From: Sinohyriopsis cumingii
Taxonomy: Eukaryota > Mollusca > Bivalvia > Unionida > Unionidae
Direction of reading: 5' to 3'
Assembly (NCBI GenBank): GCA_028554795.2
Contig: CM068825.1
Span: 155,611,053 to 155,675,052 of the forward strand
Length of the DNA stretch: 64,000 nt
Below, piece after piece: positions 53,301 to 62,404 of the stretch (position 1 is the stretch's first letter; every line of letters begins with the position of its first letter). The notes below the pieces were generated by a model. That model was not told the DNA's origin. It worked only from the letters and a program-made list of their open reading frames with translations, and made no database searches. The position numbers and the translations under genes were made by a program.

Positions 53301-56300
53301 ACAGTCACTGAACACCACATCATGATGAACAGGTCAAAAGTTCCTGAAAATTTCTTGACAGCTGGAAACTTGGGCATCCATGGCTGCGATATGATACAAA
53401 GTTAAAGCAGATGTTCTGTGATATATATATCAAGGCACAAGTCGTCAGTTTATTTATAAACTGGTTGTGCTATTTTGAAGAAAGACTGTGTCACCAAACA
53501 TGAATCCAGGTGGGGTAATTTTGCTCATTGATCTTTTACTTTTGCCATCAAGCCTATATTACGACTTCAGGGACTTAAACTATGCAACAAGAAATAGCTA
53601 AGCAAACAAGTTTTGCATAATTGAAAATAATTCATTTGTCAAAATACAAGAGTGAAAGAATTAGATTAACTTACAGCATGGTGAATGACTTCCTATTTAT
53701 TAAAAGTCCTTTCAATTCCAATAGTTCCAAGAAATCTGAATACATTCCAATGAAAAATGCCCCTTCTGTGTTGAAGTTTCAAATGTACAGAAAGATTTCC
53801 AAAGACTTCAAAAAACAGTCACTGAATAGATTTAGTTAATACCATACAGTTATTCCAGCATGTCATGCAAAAAATAAATCTTTTCAAAACCAAGTTGGAA
53901 GATTGAATCCGAAAACTCGCAGATTGAGACGTACCATCGGGAAGTTTTTTTGCGACATATTTAAGCATCATTTTCACTAAATATTCACCAATTTTTGGGT
54001 TCCATCTTGCTGTTTCTCCCTGTGGAGTGCATTATCGACCGTCCCAACGTGCCCCCATTTCATATTTTGGTCAGCTGTGCCTAAACTGCACAATAGCTAA
54101 AAGTTAGACTCAAGCCTCTTCGACATATTCAAAGAAACCGCCTGTTTTACAGTGAGTGAAAGCACTAGCAATTGATTGACAAATAAATAATGCCCTGTTT
54201 TGCTATAACTATGCCTAAAATGGGTGTGAATTTATGTTAACAGTTCAAATGTTGTCTCAAGCTACCATGCATGTGATAACTATTTCCAACATTTTATACC
54301 CCACCTTATTTCCTTATTGTTAACTTCTTATGTTACGTGTTTAGGCTCTAATAAACAGTAACAAAGAAAGAGTGAAAACAACAAGCTTTGAAAAATTTAA
54401 CAAATTATTTATTTTCCTGGAAAAAAAAACAATGTAAAAATGAAAAAAAAATAAGAACTTACGGTTTTAAGAATCAAATCCAAAAATAATACAAGAATAA
54501 TCCACAAATTAAATTTTAGAAGTCCTAGTAATGAAATGTTCTAATGAATTCAAGTTTGAATCCTGGCGATCATTCCAAAATGGAAGGTGATGACATATAC
54601 TGTAGTTAGTATTGTGCTATTGTGTCTCCAGTTCTTTGTTGATTCACAAACAATATTCCGCTGTCTGAATTTCCGAATAAAATTTAAAGAAATGTCTTTG
54701 TTCAAGAATTATGTATGAACACTCAAATATTTCCAGGAAAAATAATTAATCTTTAAGAATCCAAATAATCTTAATAAACATTAAAATGTAACTCCAAACT
54801 GGTCACAAACACTTTCCAGTGTAAAAACCCAACTGACTAATTTCTCATTAGACAAAGGTTATACAGTAACTTGAGGTGCAAAACAGATTCCTGGATGAGG
54901 GTCAATCATCCAGAATTTCAATAATAGCGTAGAAGTATTTATGTCTAAAGTCACGTAGTCCCAGCCAGCCTTGATTTCACCATTATCATTCTCACATTAA
55001 GAATGAATTATAAAAAAAGTTGTTTATTTGGTTATCAATCAAAGTCAGGAACTAGGTCAACAAAAATATACAAAGTTCTATTTTTAGGTGCTTTTGACTA
55101 AACAGTCAGGTCAAACTAATTTCTGGAAAGTATCATATTCCAGTAAACAAAATTACATTACTTAACATGTAATGAAATAAAATTAAAAAGATTTTAAAAC
55201 TTACAAACAATTAAATTAAATCAAATATAAATTAAATCAAATATACATTACAAACTCATATATGCATATAACATTTCTTACTAAATAACATATTTATTCT
55301 GAATGAGTTTTGGGGGGCACATATGCTCTGTGATATGTTTCTTCACTCCTTCTTTTAATTTAATGATGTTATTTAATGCTTATACATATATGGCACATTA
55401 ATGCCAGGTGTTGACTCATGTAAGTTTCATTAGTGGGAATGGAGATCCTAGTTTGCTTGTCGAGAAAAAATCTACAGCATTCAGTGATCATTCCTAGGAT
55501 TTAGGAAGCAATTCAATACAAGCAAAGCATGTAAAGCACACCAAAATTAAATTTCTGAACTCCTGGTTGACAGTGATGGGCTTTGTGAAGCTAGCCATAA
55601 AAAAGGGGGCAGGGGTTAATTCCTGAATGCTTGAAATTGACGGTCACATCATACATCACTTATCTTACTTACAGTGATGCGGGATGAAAAGACCATGGAA
55701 GTAGTGCAAAACAGTCATGTAATGATTTATTTTGTAATATTATGGCTTTACTGCTTGTTGACAATAAAGTAATAACTATCTCATCTTTTTCAGTTTTCAT
55801 TGCTTATTACATTAATAGACTTGGAAGAATATTCACTACTTGTTCTGGCGACATTTTTTGAAAATTGGCAACAAAATATTGAGGTTGGTGATTTTTTGGG
55901 CAACAACTTTTAAAAAGCCAGGCCCATCCCTGGGTGATATATAAGTATGTTGTAGCATTTTATGACGTGTGTATTTTAGATTTTTAACATAGCTTTAACA
56001 GTTTTAGTCATATCATTACGTTGTCTACAGTGTGGCAGTTTATAGTTTTGTTTAGAGGCATCATGCCGCAGACATGTAGCACCATGTCCCACCCGGTCAC
56101 ATTATCCTGATACCAGGATGACCAGTTCTAACGCTAACCTTTTAATGCTGTGTGCCAAGTGAGGCAATTGCAAGTTCCATTTTTATAAGTTTCTGGTATG
56201 ATTCAACCAGGTTTCAAACCCATGACCACCTGAATCTGAGGTGGACGCTTTAACTACTTAGGCCACTCTTATGGCATCTCAGCACAACAGTAGCTTTATG

Positions 56301-57008
56301 ATGCCATACATTCTTGAATGTATCAACATTATAAACTGGCCATACATTATTGAATGTATCAACATTATAAACAAGCCATACATTATTGAATGTATCAACA
56401 TTATAAACTGGCCATACATTATTGAATATATCAACATTATAAACTGGCCATACATTACTGAATGTATCAACATTATCAACTGGCCATACATTATTGAATA
56501 TATCAACATTATCAACTGGCCATATATTAAATACAGTATCAACATTATAAACTGGCCATACATTATAGACAGTATCAACAGTATAAACTGGAAATACATT
56601 ATTGAATGTATCAACATTATAAATGGGCCATACATTATAGACAGTATCAACATTATAAACTTGCCATACATTATTGAGAGTATCAATATTACATATCTTA
56701 AAAAACCTACTGCATGTATGCTCCCTGCCAAATTTAGCAATTTTTGATTTGAAGTCATTTAAAACTTTCAATATTTTCAGTAAAAGCAAGCATATTAGAA
56801 AAGATACAATATTACTGTTTAAAGTGATACCAAGATATGATAGTGAAATACATTGTTTAAAGTCAGTAATATCTTTTAATTACATCTTTTTTAAGTAATA
56901 GAGCCACTGTGGATGTATATCATTTATACAAAACTTAAATCCTTGATGCCAGGCTACTCCTTGCCAAATTTCTGACCAAATTATAACTCTGACCTATTTG
57001 ATTTTATT

Positions 57009-57080
<72 letters not shown>

Positions 57081-57962
57081 CACTGCATGACTGGGGAGAC
57101 TTGGAATCACCTATACAATATGTGATTGACACATACAATACAGAATATACCATACACCTTGTGTACGGCAAGTCTGGCTGCAAACAACTCAGTCTATATG
57201 ATGTTTGTTCTCCTGATTAGTTCTAATAAACTGCATAAACCTAGATCTGCCAGCAAAATATGCAATGTTGGATCTGGATCTATATCACCTGTATCTTAAT
57301 CCCACCCACTCCCCACATGGAGCATGGTAATAACAGATTATATGTGGATTTTTTACAGCAGAAGAAATTTTGATGAGCATAAAAGAACACTTACTATCCA
57401 CAAGTTTTCATGGATGCCTGGATATCTGCATCCAATGTAGGTCAGCTAATATTTCTTTTTATTTTAGCAATTATAGCTATTTTAAACCAATGATTGGCAT
57501 AATTTGTTTTAAATTTGTAATACTCTGTGGCAACAATGCTTCAATCATAAATTTTATACAAAATGAGTCCTGTGCATTTTTTAATTGATTCGGCAAACAT
57601 CCCAAGACCTATAACACAAAAACAATAAGTTCTCATGATCTAATTGTTATGAGATTTAATAAGACTAATGTGAACAATTAATCTAAACATTTATCTAAAG
57701 AAAAAACAACTTTCCAAGATGTAAAAATAATAATGGAAGCTCACGTGATAAATTTCATGTACAAAATGAAGGCACTCTCTAAATCACCCTCTGATTGGTA
57801 AACCTGGGCCATCCGCAGCATCTCCTGGCCTGACCTCAGATACCGGCGTGGAGGAACAGCATTTTCCACCTGCACTTGCCCTGCATAAGTGCACAACTCT
57901 TTCACCTTGGTGGCAGGGTCATGTATGTTTTCCAAAAATGGTAAACCTCTTGCACAGGCCAT
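26297..57962 (-). CDS. STAMBP: STAM-binding protein (AMSH), JAMM-family deubiquitinase, nine coding exons
   Basis: Complete spliced gene, order of exons 57745-57962, 50397-50472, 44725-44817, 42250-42635, 40510-40732, 39628-39765, 35652-35764, 28086-28188, 26297-26362. Lengths sum to 1,416 nt (471 aa; the human protein is about 424) with matching phases and GT/AG ends. AMSH is a zinc metalloprotease that trims K63-linked ubiquitin chains on endosomes with STAM/ESCRT-0 and ESCRT-III. Visible: N-terminal USP8-dimerisation/MIT-like region (about 45-98, [16 protein letters not shown]); basic coiled coil (about 99-190); STAM SH3-binding motif PHVDRGTKP (271-279, pattern P-x-V-D-R-x-x-K-P); JAMM site E323, H378-T-H380-P and D391; second zinc ligands H393, C434, H440, H442 as in AMSH; C-terminal VTVVDLR. 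All key residues are present, so it should be active. Start: the first ATG in exon 1 gives an N-terminus like human; an upstream non-coding exon is likely. Six of eight introns hold minisatellites. Confidence 0.95.
26645..27342. repeat. ~40-bp minisatellite in STAMBP intron 8 (~17 copies)
   Basis: Unit 'attcccttggagagtgaccc' plus 'agagatcattatcaaaatcc', 40-41 bp, with point variants and 1-bp length changes. Confidence 0.93.
27622..27655. repeat. (AAAT)n microsatellite
   Basis: About eight AAAT/TAAA units in STAMBP intron 8. Confidence 0.9.
28086..28188 (-). CDS. STAMBP: STAMBP exon 8 (second zinc site)
   Basis: 103 nt between acceptor CTTGTAG and donor GTAAGA; the first base completes Glu416. 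Residues 417-450 contain C434, H440 and H442 in [11 protein letters not shown], the AMSH-specific structural zinc ligands, followed by IPPLFE. Confidence 0.93.
28440..29770 (-). mobile_element. Decayed LINE reverse transcriptase relic
   Basis: Minus-strand text in shifting frames: [19 protein letters not shown] (about 29600-29660), [15 protein letters not shown] and an IEQGI-QGGVLS box (about 29060-29250), and the C-terminal [23 protein letters not shown] and VLYGCEV (about 28640-28760). These follow the order of a non-LTR reverse transcriptase and its tail. Many stops and frameshifts; unrelated sequence is inserted at about 29280-29580. Lies in STAMBP intron 7, same strand. Confidence 0.75.
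30178..34479. repeat. 25-bp satellite, ~172 monomers without length change, 1,525-bp higher-order repeat
   Basis: Monomer 'actcagtgaaatcgatgtca' plus 'atatt' (25 bp). The register is unbroken from 30181 to at least 34441: each 300-bp step falls on the same monomer position, so no indel occurred in about 172 units. Substitution variants (gtgacatcga, gtggaatcga, aagatt, aataat, tgttaa) mark monomers. Most units carry ATCGAT, and the gtgacatcgatgtca variant makes a 14-bp palindrome TGACATCGATGTCA. Lies in STAMBP intron 7. Confidence 0.97.
34480..35651. other. STAMBP intron 7, right flank of the satellite
   Basis: 34480-34740 contains decayed dispersed-repeat text ('atggccaacatggcagcaat', 'caccatttttatttaggacc') also seen at 29980-30180 and 16550-17130. 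The 89-codon frame there is part of that repeat. 34741-35651 shows nothing recognisable. Confidence 0.5.
35652..35764 (-). CDS. STAMBP: STAMBP exon 7 (JAMM core)
   Basis: 113 nt after acceptor GATTTCAG, ending at donor GA|GTAATT with phase 2. It encodes [17 protein letters not shown] (residues 379-395) and [12 protein letters not shown]: the second catalytic histidine (H380), the catalytic serine and D391, plus H393. The plus strand here has an open frame that is only a shadow. Confidence 0.95.
35840..36018. mobile_element. MITE family D, diverged copy
   Basis: Shares with 49777-49981 the blocks 'aactgca...acagac', 'gatctactgatgcattatg' and 'ggtctggatctatgca', ending near 'gagaatatatg'. Similar scraps lie at about 26040-26130, 42060-42240 and 57165-57300. 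Termini are too decayed to define. Confidence 0.5.
36019..37090. other. STAMBP intron 6, nothing recognised
   Basis: AT-rich intron sequence with only short chance frames on both strands. Confidence 0.5.
37102..37351 (-). mobile_element. SINE family A, full length, 11-bp TSD
   Basis: 250-bp inverted copy from an (ACAAC)n-type tail (seen as 'gttcttgttgttgtta') to the tRNA-like head. The perfect target duplication GGAAGAATTTG lies at 37091-37101 and 37352-37362. In STAMBP intron 6. Confidence 0.92.
37671..38770. repeat. 31-bp minisatellite in STAMBP intron 6 (~35 copies)
   Basis: Unit 'aacatcagctaaacttcagt' plus 'ggctgtgtttt' (31 bp). Variants 'gtgttaatgtcacc' and 'ggctttg' recur in clusters, indicating block duplication. 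Some units have 1-2 bp indels, unlike the neighbouring 25-bp array. Confidence 0.95.
38771..39627. other. STAMBP intron 6, nothing recognised
   Basis: No domain-like frames and no repeat that I can pair elsewhere in the window. Confidence 0.5.
39628..39765 (-). CDS. STAMBP: STAMBP exon 6 (MPN domain, first catalytic His)
   Basis: 138 nt in phase 0 between acceptor CATTGCAG and donor GTAAGT. Residues 333-378 run from [15 protein letters not shown] through [10 protein letters not shown] to LLSLGWIH, ending on H378 so that the JAMM motif is split across the intron. Confidence 0.95.
40510..40732 (-). CDS. STAMBP: STAMBP exon 5 (STAM-binding motif and start of MPN domain)
   Basis: 223 nt; the first base completes Ser258. 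It encodes PHVDRGTKP (271-279), matching the STAM SH3-binding consensus, then YGLKDVFIP and [10 protein letters not shown] with catalytic E323. Donor GTATGT. The acceptor (AATGTCAG|C) was chosen because it alone keeps the frame with exon 4; it has a weak pyrimidine tract, and AGs a little upstream (near 40748 and 40756) do not fit the phase. Confidence 0.88.
41531..42027. repeat. 47-49-bp minisatellite in STAMBP intron 4 (~10 copies)
   Basis: Unit 'gatgggcatacatggatgta' plus 'tggacaagtacatgtatgcc' plus 'aatgtgatt' (49 bp), alternating with a 47-bp form lacking 'at' in 'catgtagcc'. The minus-strand frames of 162-195 codons across it are repeat artefacts. Confidence 0.95.
42250..42635 (-). CDS. 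STAMBP: STAMBP exon 4 (coiled coil and linker)
   Basis: 386 nt between acceptor GATTCCAG and donor AG|GTAACT. Residues 130-257 begin with a highly charged coiled coil ([20 protein letters not shown]...) and continue into a polar, probably disordered linker with VPTPVDDSL and [11 protein letters not shown]. Confidence 0.93.
43016..43840. repeat. Dispersed repeat R, copy 2 (STAMBP intron 3)
   Basis: 825-bp diverged copy beginning TGTCGTAAAC and 'aagagtgaaaaccaacaag', ending 'catacataaca', same orientation as the copies at 5028 and 54331. Confidence 0.7.
44725..44817 (-). CDS. STAMBP: STAMBP exon 3 (basic helix)
   Basis: 93 nt in phase 0 between acceptor TTTTCAG and donor GTATGC. Residues 99-129, [20 protein letters not shown] and on to EKKRSEKE, match the AMSH 'KLKEIAFPKAEELKAELL' region in position and character. 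Confidence 0.92.
45056..45960. repeat. ~32-bp minisatellite in STAMBP intron 2 (~28 copies)
   Basis: Unit 'aagtgtcattgcacagaaat' plus 'gtatccccaagt', with 27-bp forms lacking 'aagta'. It becomes irregular after 45800, with inserted 'actgtcataaacag'-like text. Confidence 0.93.
45961..47021. other. STAMBP intron 2, nothing recognised
   Basis: A weak inverted tRNA-like piece ('gggaatcaaactcagaacct', about 46345-46365) may be a SINE head remnant; otherwise featureless. Confidence 0.4.
47025..47482. mobile_element. MITE family C, copy 2, TSD ATA
   Basis: 458-bp homologue of 22952-23402 in the same orientation. Ends GGGTCAGTGCATTTAGTA and (inverted) GGGGTCATCCATTTAGTA, flanked by ATA (47022-47024, 47483-47485). 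No coding capacity. In STAMBP intron 2. Confidence 0.85.
48030..48310 (+). mobile_element. hAT-like transposase relic
   Basis: The plus-strand frame reads [15 protein letters not shown], then [21 protein letters not shown], a stop, [14 protein letters not shown] and [13 protein letters not shown]. The order 'V.FL.I....' ... 'VGF.ADGASVM' is the RNase-H-like core of domesticated hAT-type proteins (ZMYM6/C17orf113-like). Broken, without termini. The following frame at 48443-48706 is protein-like but unrecognised. Confidence 0.55.
48890..49310 (+). mobile_element. LINE reverse transcriptase C-terminal relic
   Basis: The frame [20 protein letters not shown] then GRIICETT matches the 'WG.C.....KLEKIQ..AARI' block that follows the reverse transcriptase domain in many invertebrate LINEs. 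Degraded text for the rest of the tail (NRQQCQDK, then an LLNGT box) follows to about 49310. Confidence 0.65.
49777..49981. mobile_element. MITE family D, 205 bp, TA target duplication
   Basis: Terminal inverted repeats CCATATGTACTTGCTTATAAG and (inverted right end) CCATATATGCTCACTTATAAG, 17 of 21 matching, bounded by TA at 49775-49776 and 49982-49983. TA duplication points to the Tc1/mariner-pogo superfamily. Non-coding. In STAMBP intron 2. Confidence 0.75.
50397..50472 (-). CDS. STAMBP: STAMBP exon 2
   Basis: 76 nt between acceptor ATTTATAG and donor GTATAG; the first G completes Thr73. Encodes [19 protein letters not shown] and VLNMKK (74-98), the end of the N-terminal helical domain (LF.EKLPKH.DY is conserved in AMSH). 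Confidence 0.93.
50473..52637. other. STAMBP intron 1, nothing recognised
   Basis: Long AT-rich intron stretch. 'gacgtactcttataatgaca' recurs near 51870 and 52015 as a short local duplication. Confidence 0.5.
52638..52793 (-). mobile_element. SINE family A, 5'-truncated
   Basis: Inverted copy from 'gttataggg' through 'tttaacgccatttttcagca' to 'tacccacattgg'. The tRNA-like head is missing. Confidence 0.85.
52794..54330. other. STAMBP intron 1, nothing recognised
   Basis: Short frames at 53124-53405 and 53621-53839 lack recognisable domains; treated as chance. Confidence 0.45.
54331..55252. repeat. Dispersed repeat R, copy 3
   Basis: 922 bp, same length as copy 1, from TGTTACGTGTTTAGG to 'aatatacattaca'. 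Shares 'acagtaacaaagaaagagtg' and 'aacttacggttttaa' with copy 1. Lies in STAMBP intron 1. Confidence 0.75.
55965..56270 (-). mobile_element. SINE family B, diverged
   Basis: Older inverted copy with degraded tail (GTGTGTATTTTAG) and head (GGTTTCAAACCC in place of the box B complement). Confidence 0.85.
56303..56694. repeat. 36-bp minisatellite in STAMBP intron 1 (~11 copies)
   Basis: Unit 'acattattgaatgtatcaac' plus 'attataaactggccat' (36 bp). Because 36 is a multiple of three and the unit lacks stops, frames of 158-179 codons appear on both strands; these are not genes. Confidence 0.95.
57011..57078. repeat. (TA)n microsatellite
   Basis: About 33 TA units in STAMBP intron 1. Confidence 0.95.
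57165..57300. mobile_element. MITE family D, diverged fragment
   Basis: 'aaacctagatctgccagcaa' and 'tgttggatctggatctat' match the internal part of 49777-49981; ends not definable. Confidence 0.4.
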
Positions 57963-57967
57963 ATTTT
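57745..57967 (-). CDS. STAMBP: STAMBP exon 1 (first coding exon)
   Basis: Acceptor TTTTCCAG at its 5' side and donor AC|GTGAGC. ATG at 57960-57962, five bases into the exon, starts [30 protein letters not shown] and [11 protein letters not shown] follow, the conserved AMSH N-terminal helices. The acceptor right before the ATG implies an upstream, non-coding exon. Confidence 0.92.
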
Positions 57968-59460
57968 CTGGAAAATAAAGGAACATTGATACTCACTTTG
58001 ACTACGTATTAGCAACAACGTGATGTGAATTTCTGGACAGCTGTCTTTATTATCCGAAGCTTAATTATTGTTAATAAATGTAATACCAAATGTGTGCGTT
58101 TCAGAAATTATTATTTAGATAAATTCTGTGAATGCTAAGCTCTTTAGAATAGTGCACACTGATGATTTGTAAACAATGTCCCCTTCATGTGATGTACATA
58201 CTATCGAGGGTTTCATGGTTGCAATGGAATTACTGATCGTTGCACTTATAATTACCTCCCTTAGCTCCAATGTGCATGCCCACACAAAATTTCCAGTTCT
58301 GGATGTTCAGAATTTCGTACTGCTTGGTCAGCAAAGCATATAGTCAAAAAACGAAGGAATCTTAGCTGTACTACAGATCATTATGGTTAAACCAATGAAT
58401 AAATTAGTTATGTCTAACATTTTTTGTTAATCTGGAATGGCCTTTTAAAAATTACTTTAATTCTGTTTAACTTTCCTTGCATCAAATATGTAAGTTTAAA
58501 AGATCCAATCATTTCACAGATTCTGTCCTATTACTTTAGTTTGTCTTTTAAATCAATATTGATCCACGTGACCAGATGTAAAACTGCAGACAGTATGATT
58601 TAAAAAAGTCAATAATAAATGGATACTCAAAAATATTAATATTTGTTGTCTTTATCTATCAATCACTCTTTCTATCTTAGCACCATAATATACTCATTTT
58701 TAGCCAGAAGTAAGTTTATGTAATATATGTATGTGAACACACATTCAAGCATATACATAACCATGCACTAGATGAAATGAGACAGACAGACAGGCAGATA
58801 GGTGAGATGTCCTATACATGCATAATGTGTCTAACAGTGATATTTCTCCAAACTGTATACTCTAAAAATTCCAACCGTTCAAGGAAATAAAATTAAAATA
58901 ATCACCAAGGAGACTTGTACGTGCACCTGTCTATTCAAGCATGGATGACATTTGTGCATTTTGAAACAAAATATATCCTTCCTAGATATAACTAAAGTTA
59001 TTTCATGAAAAATACAATGAACATTAATAGAACTGCAACAGGCTAAATCAATAATAAAAGAACCTTAAGAAGTTAGAATTTTTTCTTGATGTTCAACCTC
59101 CAGTAACTGCAATGATTAAAGCTGTCAAAATATAAACGTATTTTCATTATTCTTCAAGCGAGATAAATAGCAATCTTTTTATGCAGCGATACACTTTCAC
59201 ACAAATAATACAAACTAGAGTATGAGGTAGTAATGGAAAAATAATGAAGTTCTGAAGTGGGCAGAGAATGTGAAAGCTGGGAACAGCACAAGTTAGTGAA
59301 AAAAAATAAAAGATAAGGTAGTGAGATATCGATCTTGTTTGCGGAATGTGAGCGGTCTGTCACATTTTCTTGATCTACATCTGGCATCTTTATTGACTGA
59401 ACTATCCGGAAGTTAGTTGCACCGAGATGCCCGCTGGTGTTTTCAAGGGGAGATAATAAC
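57968..59460 (-). other. 5' region of STAMBP: intron plus probable promoter side
   Basis: No further coding exon in frame was found. A small minus frame at 59154-59387 (MPDVDQENVTDR...) cannot be spliced to exon 1 in phase with the donors I can see; it may overlap the untranslated first exon. Confidence 0.35.
59406..59413 (+). promoter_or_regulatory. ETS-type site CCGGAAGT, possible STAMBP promoter
   Basis: CCGGAAGT (ACTTCCGG on the gene strand) 1.4 kb upstream of the first coding exon, in a locally less AT-rich patch. ETS sites near start sites are common in housekeeping genes; a single 8-mer is weak evidence. Confidence 0.25.
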
Positions 59461-60495
59461 CATGAAATGGTCTAAAAGACCTAGCTATCTTTGTCTATCT
59501 TGAGAGTTCTGAACTTTGAAAAACAATGAATCACCCAGAATAGACTTATTTAATCCATAAAGTTTAGGGGTAATGAGACAGTGGTAAATTCATTCCAGTA
59601 GTGTTTCCTCATGACACTTAAAGAGTGGTGTGATTCTTTGGGGGTGGGGGGGCCTTGTCCCTAGCACTATACTGCCCATCTGTCAACTTCTGATGCCCTT
59701 CTTTGTTCCACTCCATTGTTTACAGCTGCTCAGATGCAGTTAATAAGTAGACTTTCATCACTTACAGCTGAAGGAAAGGGTCAATAAAACCTGTTAATTA
59801 ACATCTGACATGACCTGCCAGAGATTGTCAGGCAAAAGATTGCTTTACTGATAAATCTCATATGGCACTTAAATGACACCTGCCCAAGGAAGTGTCACTA
59901 ATGTGAGACACTGCGCACTGAATCAAAGCCTGTCAGTAAAATATATCTTTTCAAATTGTTTCTGACAGCTTTTCAAAGTTGTCATTTCATAATCTATTAA
60001 TGATTATTCATGCAGTCTGGTAAGTCTCTGAACATGCCGATCAACTATAGTGTCATGTGTAACACTACACGTGTGCCTATGACTTCAGTACTTTGTACAC
60101 TGATATATACATTCTAACAGTGTGATCAGTTTAGACTGCAGCAGCATTATCTTGTAATCATGGATCTGAAGCAGACCATTATTGAAAAGCACAGGTCTTA
60201 CACCACATCTCTGAATGTTTCTGTTCTTAAAAAAGGGGAGGGGGGCATTAATTTGAGTGGGGGCATTAATTATGGAATATATGGTATGCTACCTATTGTG
60301 AAAGTAACTGATGATAATAACTGAGAGATTTCCATTCAAATCAGTACTGATACGTATATCTTTTGCTATTACATAAACAATTAAACATAAACTTAATAAT
60401 GAGCTGCAACTTTATATGAAACAAAGAATTACAACTATCCTAATTTTACAACAATATAATAATACCAACCTACTCGCCCAACCACCCACCTATCT
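59461..60495. other. Non-coding, nothing recognised
   Basis: G-rich runs at 59640-59655 and 60235-60270; no gene signal. Confidence 0.5.
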
Positions 60496-60507
60496 CTTGT
60501 GATTTGG

Positions 60508-60792
60508 TTAGGATTAGGATTTTTTTAAACGTAGCTTTAACAATTTTTCAGTCATATTGCAACGTCTGCAGTGTATAGTGATGTCTAGCACTGGGGCATC
60601 ATGCTCAGACATGTAGCATGATGTCCCACCCAGCCAACCAGTCCTAACTCTAACCTCTTACTGCTGAGTGCCAAGTGAGGCAGCTGTTAGTACCATTTCT
60701 GTAAGTCTTTGGTATGATTCGACCAGGGTTCGAACCCATGACCTAGCGCTTCCGAGGCGGAAGCTCTAACCATTAGACCACAGGAGTGGTCC
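60508..60792 (-). mobile_element. SINE family B with 12-bp flanking repeat
   Basis: Inverted copy. CTTGTGATTTGG at 60496-60507 and 60793-60804 flanks it as a probable target duplication, with the caveat that GTGATTTGG also resembles the SINE's own 3' end. Confidence 0.88.
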
Positions 60793-61084
60793 CTTGTGAT
60801 TTGGCATAAAAGACATAAAAGAACAAAAAAAACCGAACATTCCTTTTTTATGATACTGAAGCGAGGTACTATGAGTTGATAAAAATGAAAGGGGTGTTCA
60901 TAAAATCTGCTTCAAAAGCTATCATCACTGTCAACCCCTGTCAACCCCTAGAAGTCATGTTCTTACAATCCATAAGAGTCACAGGCTTAAGTAAACCTGC
61001 AGTGACAGTCAGTAGAACCATCAAATTTCATGAAACAATAATTACCTTGATCTGAAACAATATAGGTCTCATATGATAGGTAGA

Positions 61085-61160
61085 GAAACACAGTTGGTTG
61101 AGTGTTAGACTGGTAATCCTGTGTTGAGGGTTTGATATCCACCCAGGTTTTGCTCAGCAT
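61085..61160 (+). mobile_element. tRNA-like decayed sequence
   Basis: 'agttggttgagtgttagact' with 'ggtaatcc' and 'gggtttgatatccac' follows tRNA box A, anticodon arm and box B order (Thr-like). Too decayed to be a working tRNA; a SINE head is likely. Confidence 0.4.
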
Positions 61161-61835
61161 GATATAGCCAATAATTCCTATACTCATTCACATGTACAAT
61201 AAAGTTAACCTGTTGATGGTAACCCAACTCTGCATTAATAAAAAATTTTGTAAAAAAAAGGACAACTTAAAAGTGAGTATATATGGCAAGCTATCACAAT
61301 ATACAATGTTTATCAATAATATGGAAAGTTTACCTTATTATAATACACTATTTATTCCTACTACAAACTGCCATATTCACAAAGGACCTTCAGAGTAGGC
61401 TGGGATGTGTATAGCATGGAATAATCTATGTGGTCATAATCACAAATATTTAAACCATGTCAGAAAAGCCTAAACTTTTCATATTTGGGTTTTATACATT
61501 GCAACAGAAAATATGGTATTCACTCAGTTAGCACTAATGACTAGATATACAATGTTTTTGGATTTGTTGCTCAATCCAGTCCACACAAATCATTACTTTT
61601 TAGTCAAAGTTCTGAACATTCTAACCTTTTAGACTTGTGACAGAACTTTTAGGAATTTGGGAGATACAACTGACAAAAGCTTAAGTTCTTCTTAAATTTC
61701 ACTTTGCAACTTAGATAAACCTATTTTTTGATTTTACCAAACTTGTTTCACTTCAAGGGTAAGAGCTAAAAATAAATTTATTTATAAAGATCTAATAAAA
61801 AAAACAAGATACAGAGTGACATGGTAAATATGAAA

Positions 61836-61917
61836 CTTGTTCCAGGCAACTAGGGTGTGCAACTTGGTCCAGGCATCTAGGGTGTGCAACTTGGTCCAGG
61901 CAACTAGGGTGTGCAAC
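61836..61917. repeat. 27-bp tandem repeat, three copies
   Basis: Unit 'cttggtccaggcaactaggg' plus 'tgtgcaa'. Confidence 0.9.
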
Positions 61918-62059
61918 TGGTGTGCAAATGAATGGTCCACTCTTTGTTTTGGCTAAACTTTGTACAAAAGACACAAAACTGATTACCCTGGTAGCTTTAA
62001 TTTTAGATTTCAAAATAGAACTTTTGCCACAACCAGTTTTTGGAAAGGATTAATTTAAG

Positions 62060-62404
62060 TAATAATGATAAATGCACCTTCTGTAAGAAGGGAACAGAAC
62101 AAAATGATCACTTATTCTATGACTGTTCAGTTACTGAACATTTTTGGAAATAATCTGTGGAATGGATCCAAACTTAAGACCAAATTTTAACATTACACGA
62201 AAAGATGTCTTTATAGGAAATAAAACATTTGATGAACTTGTCAACTTTCTAATCTCGCTTTCAAAATGTTTTATACAAAATCACATTGTGCATAAAAGAA
62301 TCCGAAATCTCACCAATTATAAAAATTGTATTTTATTGTACGAAAGGTTGGTAAAATATGTTGCCAAAGTGAATAACATAACTGATGAGTTTAAGAAAAA
62401 GTAG
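62060..62404 (+). mobile_element. L1-like LINE C-terminal relic with CCHC knuckle
   Basis: The plus strand reads CTFCKKGTEQNDHLFYDC, a C-x2-C...H-x4-C knuckle like that near the end of L1-type reverse transcriptases, then a frameshift at about 62145. An 86-codon frame follows with a helical, lysine-rich end (LLYERLVKYVAKVNN). Confidence 0.6.

Noticed and set aside
59154..59387. Alternative first coding exon of STAMBP (MPDVDQENVTDR...)
   Set aside because: None of the GT donors I could see places it in phase with exon 1, whose own ATG gives the expected N-terminus.
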